Source: Prosapia bicincta (Eukaryota; Arthropoda; Insecta; Hemiptera; Cercopidae). Taken from it: 64,000 nucleotides of DNA. Under the pieces are notes generated by a model that saw only the letters and a program-made list of their open reading frames with translations, was not told where the DNA came from and did not search any database. Positions 35,028 to 47,408 of the stretch are shown piece after piece (the first letter of the stretch is position 1; the number at the start of each line of letters is the position of its first letter). The stretch covers positions 331,634,320 through 331,698,319 of the forward strand of contig JBAIZL010000002.1 of assembly GCA_036971475.1 (NCBI GenBank), in the 5' to 3' direction. The position numbers were made by a program, and so were the translations under genes.

Positions 35028-35904
35028 TTTTATATCAATAATATAAAACTTTATGCGTAAAAAATTAAGTTAGTGTAAACTTAAAGAACTATTTAAACTT
35101 CACTTCTTAACACTCAATAAAGCACCACTCGATGTTGTAACTGTAAACAAATACAAATATTAAAAAATGCCAATACCAATATATGTCGCACTGAATACCT
35201 TGTGAATTTTATAAGTAGTCAAAACCAATATTTTAATGTTTTATTCGATTACGATTTCAATAACCTAGATCTTGCTTAACCAACGAAACACAAAAACAAA
35301 CTACCTGTAAAACTAACTAAATTTCGTTTTCTTTATATCACTGCACAGAAGAGAAAACAGAAAAATTAATACACAGATGAGTAATATGTAAGGGTAAGTC
35401 TGTTGTCTTACAATAAACAAATGTCTGACTTATTTTCGTGAGCTACATATATTAGAGATGACATGGTATTATAAAGTACTAAACATATTATAATTGTTAG
35501 AGTTTATAATAATTTTCCTATTAAATAAATCAGGATATAATAGTATCAGGAATAATGTATATGTAGTTATTACATATAAATATTTAGTTTGTTTTAAATT
35601 TATGTCATTCTATTGTATTTGCAACAATTCTATTAGTATCATTCTAAGATATTTGCATTTATCTTTATAAAAAGTTTGCATTGAAAAAACGGCGTGTGGC
35701 ACTTGGTGAACGCCGATAGAAGTGATTACTTCTTATCGAAAGTTATGACTATATGTGCGTTAGTAAAATTGTATATCCGTTTATTATTTTATTATTATTA
35801 ATATTTTTATTGTATAATAAAATCACATGAAATCGTTTAAGTTCTTTAAAATTAAAAAAGATATTTATTTATTATTTTTATCTGTTATAATTTTTATTTA
35901 CAAT
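35028..35904. other. PRPF6 upstream region
   Basis: Should contain the 5' UTR and promoter of PRPF6; I see no clear core elements. No other gene. Confidence 0.5.
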
Positions 35905-36330
35905 TTAAAAAATTTTCAAAATTCGCTCAAAATATATTAGTAATAAACATTTATATAACGTAATTATATATTGATCATTTACATTCTCATTATTATCTTG
36001 TATTTCTGATACAATTACTTCATTTTGATTATCATTGTATTCTAAAAATGAAATTATTGGTTTATGATAACTAAAATATAAAATGAAAACTCTTGAATAA
36101 AAATTTCCTAAATATCTTGTAAATACGGCATTTATTGTTGTTCCATATCTTGTTGTACTTATGTTTTTATCATTTGACATTGTTAAATCTAATTTATCTT
36201 TTAAAAAGTTTACCAATGGATCTGACATATCTTCAGAAAAGTTTATGTTAAAATCACCATTCAAAATCATTGGCATTCTGTGCCAATTTTCACCAAATAT
36301 TTTAGAACCTACTTCTGTATATATCAACAA
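35905..36330 (-). pseudogene. Endonuclease/exonuclease/phosphatase-domain fragment
   Basis: The 141-codon frame carries MILNGDFNINF (the GDFN active-site motif), STTRYGTTINAVFTRYL and YFSYHKPIISF at the position of the usual SDH motif. This is the C-terminal half of an EEP-type nuclease; the form with SYHKP resembles, from memory, endonuclease domains linked to Helitron/Helentron-type PIF1 helicase proteins rather than LINE endonucleases. The N-terminal half is absent. It lies immediately downstream, in the same direction, of the PLE 5' motif at 36356-36421. Confidence 0.55.
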
Positions 36331-36355
36331 GTTTCTATGCTAAAATTTAATTATT

Positions 36356-36515
36356 TCTTGAATTTTGTAGTCCATTACGTTCGGCGAATCTTATTAATCA
36401 CTTAAACAATAGTTTATGACTAGTAGTTGTCAATAGGACACATCTCCCGAAGCGGCCGTCCTCAACAAACGAAGTAAGTGCTACTATAAGCAAGTTTATA
36501 AACATTTAAAAGTGT
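36356..36515 (-). mobile_element. PLE family-2 terminal repeat followed by 5' motif
   Basis: On the - strand: CTTTTAAATG, TAGTAGCACTTACTTCG, GTTGAGGACGGCCGCTTCGG, GAGATGTGTCCTATTGAC, then CATAAACTATTG and CGAACGTAATGGACTAC. This is the clearest join between the terminal repeat and the putative start codon region, and it orients the other fragments. Confidence 0.65.
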
Positions 36516-37040
36516 TTAGCTACTTATTATAAGATTTGAATTATTAGGCACTAATTTTATTGTTAACTAAATTAGATTATTATTATATTATAGCCAATAA
36601 TGTTGACTGTTAGTAAGTTTTTGTTAAGTGACCTTTGTTGATTTTTAGCAGATTTTATTGACGGTAATTTGCTTATTGAATGTGATGATGGTTAGCAATT
36701 ATTATAATTAACAGATTGGATTAAATAAATTTCATACACTATACACAACTAATAAATTGATCAAAAACGTTCTGTTGGTTAAGTTTTTACAAATTTACAA
36801 TATTTGAAGTTCGGATATTCATAAGCTAATGTAAAAGTGATTAATTAATACATATTACAAATATGTACAAATATATTACAAATAGTTTAGCTTTTATGGT
36901 GTCTATAGAGACTCTTTGTCAGGTGCAACATTAGTAAAATCACAATATTTTCTCAAGTTGTTCAGTAAATAATGAAATGGATACAAAACCTTGACAGCAA
37001 GATTTTATGATACAAATATGCACATAAAAATATCCGAACT
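36516..37040. other. Intergenic sequence with PLE 5' scrap
   Basis: TTCGGATATTCATAAGCTA and AAAGTGATTAATTAAT at 36812-36851 match the PLE 5' region at 9.45 kb. Otherwise nothing. Confidence 0.45.
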
Positions 37041-37125
37041 AACTTTTAAACTTTGAAGTGATTGTACAAAGACAAATCCAGCACACCTTCGCAATAATTG
37101 CGGCTTTTGAATGTAGTTTGGAAGT
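37041..37125. repeat. Direct repeat, left copy
   Basis: CTTTGAAGTGATTGTACAAA and TTCGCAATAATTGCGG recur with small changes at 37926-38015, flanking the mariner-like relic. Confidence 0.7.
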
Positions 37126-37299
37126 TCAATCAAAGTCACTGTTTGATATATAATGTCATATATTATTAATTATTTAGAAAATTTCAAGTTTGCCTCTATA
37201 GCTTTGCAAAATCTGTGTGACAATTGAGTTTCCTGCCAAATGTGAAGCACATTCTGTAATTAGGTTTTAGCAACAAAACAATATTCATAGGAAACTTTT

Positions 37300-37560
37300 T
37301 TATAGCCAAATGTTATGGGTGAAGGTAGTGAATAGGTATGTTTATTTAAAAGTGGATGAACCAGAGATCCACACTGAAGAAAGGAATGGGAGGTCAGTAC
37401 TTGTGAGTGATGAACTAATTGACAGGATCAATAAAACATTTAGAGAAGATCGAGTTACCACAATATCTGAGGTTTCGAATGAATTTCCACAAAATTCTAG
37501 AATTAGTTTGTTTAGGGAGGTAACAATGATTAGGTTACCATAAGTCCTCTGCTTGATGGG
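37300..37560 (+). pseudogene. Mariner-type transposase relic, DNA-binding region
   Basis: The frame 37310-37543 contains EERNGRSVLVSDELIDRINK, FREDRVTTISEVSNEFPQ and a following helix. This corresponds to the region between the two helix-turn-helix motifs of mariner transposases (DEERSGRPS, ENRRFTI, EFPQISRS in relatives). Only this part is recognisable. Confidence 0.5.
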
Positions 37561-37925
37561 TAACTATAGTTCTTTGTGAAAAAAATAGCAAATGGCATCT
37601 ACTTTGAACTTGCTTACCTATTACATCAATGAGAATGGGTCATCCTTCACAAGATCAACAATATTGAAACATATATTAACCATTTAATTTGGAGATTTTT
37701 TTTTACATTTCCTTCTTAAAAAAATCATATTTTTGAATTGTGAATTTTTAATTGTCTCTATATGCTGTTAGAACTTCCTTTACTGAAAAATTGTTTCTTC
37801 ATATAATAAGGGGTGAAATATCTCTCATAATTAGCCTCAGTAAATACCAAAATCGAAAAAATATATCCTAATTAATGATACATAACATGCAACAGTTATT
37901 CATGCACATCGGTTATTTATACACA

Positions 37926-38015
37926 TAGGTTAGAACTTTGAAGTAATTGGACAAAGACAAATCCAACATACCTTCGCAATGATTGCGGCTCTTGAATGTA
38001 CAGTAGTTTAGAAGT
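37926..38015. repeat. Direct repeat, right copy
   Basis: CTTTGAAGTAATTGGACAAA and TTCGCAATGATTGCGG; pair of 37041-37125. Confidence 0.7.
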
Positions 38016-39303
38016 AACACAATTAATTTTTTGCTTTCACTTTTGGAAAATATGTAATTCATTTAACACAAAATACACACTAAATATATACACTTTTATC
38101 AATAAATATCTACATCAAATGTGTAAAAATGGTTTAATATTTTTGCAAGAGTATGGTAAATTTTTAAACATGGTGTATCACAAAGTATCACATCACAGTC
38201 AGGGCAGAAGTATCTGGATTCTCTCATTTTTTTGTCGTTTGCATCAGGTGTAGGACACAAACTACACATTGGTTAGTTGGATATGTTTTTTTGCCAGTTT
38301 GTGGTAGTGTTTCTGGAATGTGATGCCCGATTAGCCAAATTGGTGTTGGGGTGAGCTAGGACATATAGGTTTAAAGAAGACGAAACAAATTTGGTAACGT
38401 GGCATACTATCCGGTAAAAACAACAACTATAAAAATAAACTTAAGGCTGTGAACTAACGTACGGATAATCGATAATGCAAATGAACGGATTACTAAAAAT
38501 AAAAGTCAATGACCAAAATCCATTTACATCTAAACAAGTAGTTTGTCGTAATATTAACAAATGTCAGCTATTCACGGCTATAAATAGACTAGGATGTGAC
38601 ATATAATGCCTGAGTTTACATTATCGATCCGTACTGTTGTGAAACATGACACGACAAAAAAAAATTGAGTAAACTCGATATGGTAATTTAAACAACAAAA
38701 GTATTATCCAAGTTAACTCGGGTTAGTAAGTTAAATATGTGAAATAAACAGCAGTCAAAACTTTGGGCCGATAAGTCTTTCCTAATAAACCAACAAAAAC
38801 TCGCCAACATTTTTATGGGATGAAGCTTATAGCAACAGTGTTGTGGGATACAAAAATGTTGTTATTAGTAGTAGAATTTATGAAATGTGAAACAACCATC
38901 AATCCAAAAGAGTGCACTGAGACAATAAGAATATTAGGCACCGTGAGTTATTGACTTCCATTGTCATTTTTCTGCACATCTCTTCTCGGCAAACCATAAA
39001 TGGTATGTAAGAACATAAATGGGACATTGTCAACAATTAACCCAACAAGCAACTTGGCTCTAAGCAATTATGCACATGAAAATGTAGCTAAGCCCCAGCG
39101 TCGATAGATTGGCAACTTTGCAAAAGGCTCAGGCAGCAGAATGTTTTTAAGAAATGGTATTTCCAAGTTAGTCAAAACATATAAGTATTAACACCTTAAT
39201 GGTAATTATGTAAAAACTAGTTGAAGTATGTAGTTTTCAAATTCATATAATTATTCAACATACATTTATAAATATATTTATGTTTTATGATTTCTTTTTT
39301 ATA
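38016..39303. other. Intergenic AT-rich sequence
   Basis: Nothing recognisable. Confidence 0.5.
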
Positions 39304-39957
39304 AAGTAAACCTTGGATAATTCCAACATGTTTAATTCGAAATTGCCAATAATTTGAAGTTTTTTTCGTTTGGTCTATTGAACTTTATTTGCTATCAATG
39401 ATAAAAAATTATGCATAATTCGAAGTTATTAGTTTAGATATGGAGTCGAATTCTGGGCTCACGAGTGATTCAATATTCTCTCCGTTCAGATAGAGATCAC
39501 AGTCTAGATGCGCAAGCGCTATTGGGAGAATCAGTTATCAATCGTTGTTCTGCTCAGCCTTCAGTTTGTTGTTATTGGCAAGAGAGTATATTTTCTGACT
39601 TGTCACGCACAATACTAGACGTCTGTGCTCTATAAGGGATATTTATAAATTCTCAAAACTTACAGCATGAATAAATACAGATATTTATGGCCCACTGACC
39701 TTCTGTCAGATGTCTAAACATAATAGATTACTTCAGCAGTTTTTTGTCAACTGAAGTGAGAGGCTTAGTATAGATTTTACTCAGTGTCGGTCAGTATGCC
39801 AATATTTTTATAATTAATGTATTCTTTTTTACAAACGAAATGAACCATAATAGTGGAACACCCGTAATAAAAATTTCACCCATATGAAAAATATAATATT
39901 TAGTGCTTTATAAGTGAGAATATTTTTGTAGTTAAATACTATGCTGTTAATAAAATA

Positions 39958-41223
39958 CACGGACTGTTTGAATTTCGCAGTTCAAGTTAATTTCAGGAGA
40001 ATCCGCTTGGTGTCTCCTTGAAAGTACTCTCCTCCCCAACGCACACACTTATCCCAACGGTGTTTCCACTTGTTAAAACAGTCCTGGTACGCTTCTTTTG
40101 TGATGGCGTTCAGCTCCTTTGTCGCATTTGCCTTAATCTCCGAAATCGTTTCAAATCTTCTTCCTTTGAGGGGTTTTTTGAGTTTTGGGAATAAGAAAAA
40201 ATCACAAGGAACAAGGTCAGGTGACTAGGGGGGGGGGAAAGAATAGTGATCGAGTGTTTGGCCAAAAACTCACGAGTTCTGAGTGAGGTGGAGCGTTGTC
40301 GTGATGGAAAAACCGGTCATCACTTTTCCACAGTTCTGGCCTTTTGTGTCGGACGGCATCCCTCAGACGTTTCAGTACTTCAATATAGGTAATCTGGTTG
40401 ACTGTAGAGCCTTCAGGGAGGTACTCGTAGTGAACAACACCCTAAGCATCAAAAAAAACTGTCAGCATCACCTTCACATTCGACCTAACTTGGCGAGCTT
40501 TTTTTGGGTCTTGGGGACATTTGACTCACCCATTGGGATGATTGGACCTTCGTTTCAATGTTATAACTATACAACCATGATTCATCACCGGTTATAATTC
40601 TTGACAAAAAGTTCTCATCTTCATTGAACAATCAAGCAGTACCTGACAAACCCGGACGCGATTGGCTTTTTGGTCGTCGGTCATCAGGCGTGGCACAAAT
40701 TTTGCAGCGATGCGGTGCATCTTCAATTTTTCGGTCAAAATCTTGTAACAAGATCCAACTGATATCCCACACTCTTCGGAAAGCTCCCTAATGGTCAGAC
40801 GTCGATTTTCGTGCACCAGGGTTAGGATTTTGTTAACGTGTGGGTCGTCAGTTGACGTCGAAGGACGTCCAGGATGCTCTATCGTCATCAATCGACTGTC
40901 GGCCACCCTTGAAATGTTCATGCCACATGAAACATGCAGTACACTTCATGGCAACATCGCCGTAGGACGTGTTAAGCATGACAAATGTTTTTGTTGCAGA
41001 TTTCCCTAGTTTTACACAAAATTTCAGAGCAATTCGTTGCTCCTTCAGGCTGTCTATTTTACAATCCGACAAACAAAAAGAACACTCTTTACTAAACTGC
41101 GTGTAGCTCATCAACAAATGAAGATATCTGCGACTGAAATACCGCATTTTAATCAGCTGATTTATACGAACCTAGCGGATTCTCCTGAAACTAACTTGAG
41201 CCGCGAAATTCAAACAGACCCCG
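39958..41223 (-). mobile_element. Mariner element, 1.27 kb, both ends present
   Basis: Terminal inverted repeats around CTGTTTGAATTTCGC at both ends, with TA target duplications at 39956-39957 and 41224-41225. Full-length by size and encloses an almost complete but broken transposase on the - strand. Confidence 0.9.
40000..41090 (-). pseudogene. Mariner transposase, near full-length, frameshifted
   Basis: Reading down the - strand: KEQRIALKFCVKLGKSATK and GDVAMKCTACFMWHEHFK (first DNA-binding helix), RRLTIRELSEECGISVGS (second), KFVPRLMTDDQK, ITGDESWLYSYNIETK (first catalytic Asp), NVKVMLTVFFDA, HYEYLPEGSTVNQITYIEVL, HHDNAPPH (second catalytic Asp), SPDLVPCDFFLFPKL (third), and FNKWKHRWDKCVRWGGEYF at the C-terminus. 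A frameshift precedes ITGDESW, a stop follows FFDA, and a frame change falls in the G-run near 40236. All three catalytic Asp codons survive in pieces. Confidence 0.88.
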
Positions 41224-41395
41224 TACAACTAAATTGACACGAAAAATTAATTCATACATGCTAGTGTCTGCTGTGCTCATATAAGCTGGACTATTTTGAT
41301 TAAAAGGGTATTCTCCACCTTTCATGATTTGAATTTTTGGTTAATTTGAATGTTTCCGTTAGTCCCTTCAACTTTGATTTATCCAAGTTCTGCTG

Positions 41396-43335
41396 TATAT
41401 AAACTAACAGTGGTTATTTTTGGAATAAGCTATGTACATCTTATTATTGTTTATTTAAAGTTATATGTAAATGTTATTTGATTATTATTATTACTTCTAT
41501 GCAAAGGTAGTTTTTAAATAGTCCTATGCAAAGGTAGTTTTTAAATAGTCTTGACAACCAGTTTCTTTAGGTGTAGCACACCCATGATGGCTTAGATTTT
41601 TTCCTCCTAGTCTTGATATAGAGTTTCTTTCTTTAAATGTCCAGCACGTTTCATCTCCTTCAAACATTTGTTTTTTTTTCAGCCCCTGATAATTGTAATT
41701 AAACATGCAACTTTTGATTTAAATTCTTTTACATAATCTTCTAATCCATTGTAGCATAACCTAAAGGTGATTTTATTTCTTAAAACACAAAAATATATAG
41801 AAGAAAAAATTATTCAAATATCCCATTTAAATCAGTTTGTTATAAGAGAAAAACTAAAAATGAATAAAACACACACCATATAAGACAAATTGTTTATTCG
41901 TACATAACAGATTCTAGTTACAATGGCTGTACAATCTTATTATGTGTACAAAATAATACCGCACTATACTTATACAATTTACAACGTTGTTTTTAATATT
42001 CATTATATAAAGGCCAAATCTTATGATATAAATGTAAACAACCATACAATAACAACAAAACTTTATACAGTATGAAATTAAACTTACAGGTAAATCAATG
42101 TCAATCTAAAAATGTTTTGCAAATATGCTTTGGTTTTATTTCCAGCCATATTAAAATCAGAACCTCAAAAACATAACTCATCTATACATAAAGGCAACGG
42201 GCTTTGTTAAAAAACATTTCTTATAAACTGGATTGAAACAATTCTTTTCTACTCATCAAATTTAATAAAAGTTTTAGGAAGAGTAAATAGGATTTATAAT
42301 TGTAGCTACTGTAACATTTTTAAAGTCAGTAACCAGAACTGAAAGTAGCATTTTTTTTCTACCTTGAACTGTTTGAGCCATTACATAATAATAACACTTA
42401 TAGCTAATATTTTTCAAAAAAAGTATTATTATTAGCCGCTTTTGTCTATCAAGTTCTCTTGAATTTTCAATTATATGGCAATTTGAGTTACTTTCTATTC
42501 ACCTTTAATGGTTGAGAATAATTTAAAAATTCAATAAAAGAAATATTAAAATTTTGCCATCAGTTGTTACTATTTGATGAATTTTCATATTACAAAATAA
42601 TTTGAAGAAGAAATTGAACCGAACATTTGAAGAAATAATCTGAAGAAGAAGAACTGATGACCGGTTCCTGAACAAAAAGTTTCATTTACAGTATGATTAT
42701 ACATAACCATCTATACAGCAAATTATGTTTCTATAAATAGAATGAGATCTGTAACTTTCAACTTCGAAATTGTTTCATAAGCTGAATTATTTATGAAAAA
42801 AGAAAAAAATTGCATATTTAATTTTGTTTTTTTTTATAAACTGTCTTTCTATCACATTGAAATATTTGTGGTTATCAACTTTAGATCTGAATTTATGTAA
42901 AATGTCTTCCAAGAATATATAGAAAATTTAAAAACCCTTGTTAGCACAAAAAATACAACAGAAAACCAAAAAAATTAACATAATAGTCATGAAATTAAAA
43001 TGTAATTGTTTACAACTAAAAAAAAATATTGCATTTGCTTATTTGGTTAAACAAAAATTTTCTTCAACCTGTTCATATATTTAATATTGAGATAAATAGT
43101 AAAATTTTATCGTCAAAATAAGAATACATTTTTTATTTTTGCAAAACACTGACAGAGTGTTCCATGTGTTTTGTGCTACGTGTTAATAAATGTTTGCTGT
43201 CAAAATGTTATACTATGATAGTAATACTAAGTGAATGATGTGAAAATGTATGAATTTAATGATTTTGTAAAGATTATTGTTTTGTTTGTATTTGCACATT
43301 CAATTTATCTCTTTACGTATCCTGAAAGATATATA
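41396..43335. other. Intergenic AT-rich sequence
   Basis: No gene recognised. Confidence 0.5.
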
Positions 43336-43545
43336 AAGTTATTATTGTGGTAAACAATTATTCTGCCACAAAGTACAATTATTTTACCTTATGTGATGAG
43401 GCACTTTTCGGTCTCTTGACCATTGTCAAATCACTGTGATTCGACAATGGTCAAGTGACCGAAAAGTTGCCTCATTACATAAGGTAAAATAATTGTACTT
43501 TATGGTAGAATAATTGTTTACCACAATAATAACTTTTTAAAGTCA
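43336..43545. mobile_element. PLE family-3 terminal foldback
   Basis: Left arm 43336-43435 and right arm 43438-43545 are reverse complements (TGGTAAACAATTATTCTGCC and CGACAATGGTCAAGTGACCG blocks). The right arm continues with CAGTGCAACGGAAAAAAATG into a TA array, as the corresponding 10.4-kb copy does. Confidence 0.8.
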
Positions 43546-43580
43546 GTGCAACGGAAAAAAATGGACAACGTAAAATATCA

Positions 43581-43582
<2 letters not shown>

Positions 43583-43647
<65 letters not shown>

Positions 43648-43648
43648 T
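43583..43648. repeat. (AT)n(GA)n compound microsatellite
   Basis: AT repeat to 43622 followed by GA repeat to 43648, immediately beyond the PLE 3' end. Confidence 0.95.
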
Positions 43649-43649
43649 A

Positions 43650-46600
43650 CATATAATATCTGGACAGACCAAAAGAAAGAAAACTGTTGGGTAGGAGATT
43701 AGTAACTACCATATTTAGGTACAGATATCAATAGCAGTTGGACGGCATGTAAAAAACCATTTTCAGGTTTTTTAGACTATGGAAGACTCAGATTAAAAAA
43801 CAAACACACTAATAAAGTTAGATCATTTAATATGGTATATGTTGATTTAATCAATCTTTTAAAGAAAACTAAAATTCAGTATTTAAACAAATAAATGCTT
43901 CCTTTTTTTTCAAGTGAAAAACCAAAAATAGTTATTATTGCTCATAATCAGAAACTGAAAATGTCTAAAAACATGTAAGGGGTATGAAAAAAAAATTATT
44001 ACATTTATTTTATTTCATATGATCTGTTGATGTTTTGCAATCTTCTTTGTCCATTGAAATGTTTTATTTATGAATTGTTTGATTTAAACCAAAACAAAAG
44101 TAGGCACTATTTTTAATTTCTTTACAATACTTGAAATGGGCAAGTTTTTGAGTTTTTCCTAAATTATTGATTGCCCTAATTGAACATATTAATAAGGATA
44201 GGCTAATTGAAGTTTTATTAATTGAATATACCAAAAATTTGTTTTTGAATATATATATATATATATACAATTATAAACAAACAAAATTAATAAAGAATAA
44301 CTATACAAGAAATATTTTATAAACAAAATATATCTACAAATAAAGCTTGTGTCCAATGAAACTATAAAATGTTTATATTAACTTTATACTAGAAAATTTA
44401 AAATTTTTAAAATTAATTTAATATATCATTCCATGTCCGTCATTCGATTATATGACAATGAATTGATATAAATAAACTAATCCAGGACGAGTAATATCGA
44501 TATTTATAAGAGGACCATTTTCTTAAAAACTTCCTATTATACACCAAAATGTAAAATGCATGTGGGTGTGTGTATACATATATATATATTTTTTTTATTG
44601 ATTGAAATTAGTTTATTTGAAATTATCTTAGACTAGATCTGATGTCGCCTTAATATATAACAACAAATTTAATTTTTACCACTCTTTTATTAAGCATAAA
44701 TAACAATTCTTAATGAGTAAATAATTGTGATTTGTCTCTCTTTACACTTAAAGGTGTGTTTAATGAAAGAATAGTTACACACTCAGCCTACTTACTAAAC
44801 AATTTTTGTGATTTATGACCATATAACATTTATAAGAAACAAATTCCATGATTAGTAAACTAAATCTGATCCACCAAGAAGTATTGAAATGGTCTATGTG
44901 ATACAAAAGGTTTGTTCAACTTAAAATCCTAATTTAATTCAAAAATCATCTGATCAACTACATTCATCCTCTGTTGTTTCTAAGCCCAACAATAAATGTC
45001 ATCACTAGATACTCACAAGGATATTTTTATTTACTGATAATAGACTAATTAAATATTTCGTATTTATAAAGTAGCCAAATAATTCTTTAGATAACTTACA
45101 AAATATTAACATATTTTTTTAAAGCTTCAATCCCTGACCTTTTATATTTGTACATTCTACTTTTTGTAAACAATAAATCATTTGTAGTTCAATTAGACCA
45201 ACTGTATTATTAATATTTAGGCTGACATTTTCACCAAAAGTTGAAAGTGTTGATTAAATTGAACTTACTGTATTTCATGCTGTGTCCAAAAATCACCACC
45301 ATAACTGATACTATACATAAGGATGTGAAATCTGTTTTGGTGGGAATCAAAAAGTAAAAAATATCTTACAATATTTAATTCACACAAAATACAGGTAATG
45401 TTAAAATGTTTGAACACATTGACTGTAGTTCTGTAAAACCTGAATCTAATTCTAGAACCAGGTCTACAATCTACTTCATTAATATTTTATTGCATAAACT
45501 ATAATTATTTATTATTCCAATCATAATATGAAATTATTATATTATTGAAAAGTAGCAAAGGTTCTATAGAAGCCTTATAGATATTTGGTGATTGCAAATT
45601 AATCCTCCAATTAATTATAGTTAATAGTAAGTATGGTGGTATAGTGTGCCAGTGATTTCTACGAGTGCCTCTTCACAATAAAGAGCGTTTTTCAAGTAAT
45701 AAAAAAATCTTTGTCTTATTTATAATACTCAGGAAATTGTTTTAAACATTCAGTATATAAAAAACAAATAGTATCTACAATATTAAACCCCTTCTTTTGC
45801 ATAATTTCCGAGCTGTTGAATTTGTGAAATCATTTTACAGTGTAAAGTGCTGATTTACCAGGACAGCTAGAAGATACAAAAATACTTTTATGTTTTTGTC
45901 TTTCTTTATAGCACACTACATTTTTAAAGTTTTATAAAAACCTTATTTACATTTATCCTGTTCCTCAACAGGACCACAACATCTGTTCAATAGAGTTATC
46001 ATTTCAGTTGTGGACTTGGGAGGTAAGAGTTCTAGTGTTTGCCATGTTTTATTGGGTACATATTATATAACACATGTATTTATGAGAATCATACAAAAAA
46101 TATAAAATACCATTTTAATTTTTTTTCTCTGAGTTGGTATGTTATGTCTCACCTGCATCTATTTTACGATAGGCAGTGACTATGCAAGAGTGGTAAATTA
46201 TAGAAAATCAAAGTGTTTTACACTTGACAAACATTTAAACTTAAATTACATGGTAAAAATATAAATATCTAATATAGGACAGAAAAACACCTGGTTCTGA
46301 AAACTACTCTGTAGCAAAGTTTTTTTTATACATTACCAGCAAATAACAAGAACTAAGCCCAAACTGAACAAAGATAAGTTTCTTAACATCATCCCTAGAA
46401 TACAACTTATTCAGGCGGTGCAACAGATAGCCTAGTAGTTAAATTCTAATGATCTGCAGCAAAAGTGTTAACAAAAACATTGATTGAAATAATTTTATTG
46501 CCAATCAGTGTAACATATATTCTACACTAACAACAACAAAAATGTGAGTTCATTTTGCAGTCAATATGTTACATATTTAATAAATTCATATTTTTCAGCT

Positions 46601-46968
46601 CCATTAATATTTTGGTTTTTTGATTCATTTTAATATTTTAACTAAAATACATAGCCAATTGTTTTAAATTTTTTTAATTAAATAATTAAATAAAGGGGAA
46701 AATATCAAAATTTTTATAAGTACTTGTCAGTTTTGATACATTATGACTTTCTATTCTACAAGGCTACTTTTAAATTTTTTTTTTAATAGGCTTTCTGTGA
46801 TAATAATAAGATATTGTGAATAAAAAGTCAATCCAAAATGAAGGTAAAAAACTGATTTAAGCTGTCATCTTGATTATCAAAAATATGGCTTAATCATAAA
46901 TATAAACAAGAAATCACATTACTTGTATTAAATCAATGTAAAATATCTATATGCTAAGTTTCTTAATA
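43650..46968. other. Long intergenic stretch without recognisable features
   Basis: AT-rich; open frames are short and unfamiliar. A short AT run at about 44249-44268. I see no gene, RNA or transposon. Confidence 0.5.
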
Positions 46969-47406
46969 CAGTAGAACTCTAATTATCCGAATCAATCGGA
47001 ATCAAATACCATTTGGAAAAACAAAAATTTGCATAATTGAATTTTTTAGATTAATTGTAATTAATTCCTGTTTGTATGTGGGAATTGAGAGAATAAAATA
47101 TATTTTTTTCTTAGCTTCTGAGTTAAAATCTTAACTTCTTCACAAAGAATTGGACCCGAAATTAGGTTATACTAGAATGTTGTTGCAAAAAACCCTTGAA
47201 AATAGCATCTTCTTTTTTATGCTGCCTTGATTGATTTTATTGTTATATAATGCTGCGCCTAAACAAAGCTTTGCAGATGAACAATCAATAACACATGTAC
47301 ATAGAATCATTATTTTGGAAATCGCATTACATTTCTGCCTTAATTTGTTTCTGAAAATCTGAAAGCTACTCTGATAGTTTGAGTTAGAATAATTGGAGTT
47401 CTACTG
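46969..47406. mobile_element. Tigger-like MITE, 438 bp
   Basis: Left end CAGTAGAACTCTAATTATCC and the complement of the right end CAGTAGAACTCCAATTATTC are terminal inverted repeats. TA precedes the left end; the right flank has CA, probably a mutated TA. No transposase seen. Confidence 0.7.
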
Positions 47407-47408
47407 CA

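Larger units (their letters stand above)
39304..41395. mobile_element. Tigger/pogo-like element hosting a mariner
   Basis: The left end AAGTAAACCTTGGATAATTC and the complement of the right end CAGCAGAACTTGGATAAATC form imperfect terminal repeats, with TA at 39302-39303 and 41396-41397. Without the mariner at 39958-41223 the host is about 0.8 kb and has no recognisable coding sequence. Confidence 0.55.

Noticed and set aside
35905..36330. Calling the EEP-type frame a cellular gene
   Set aside because: Only half of the domain is present, its motif form resembles transposon nucleases, and it is flanked by transposon pieces.
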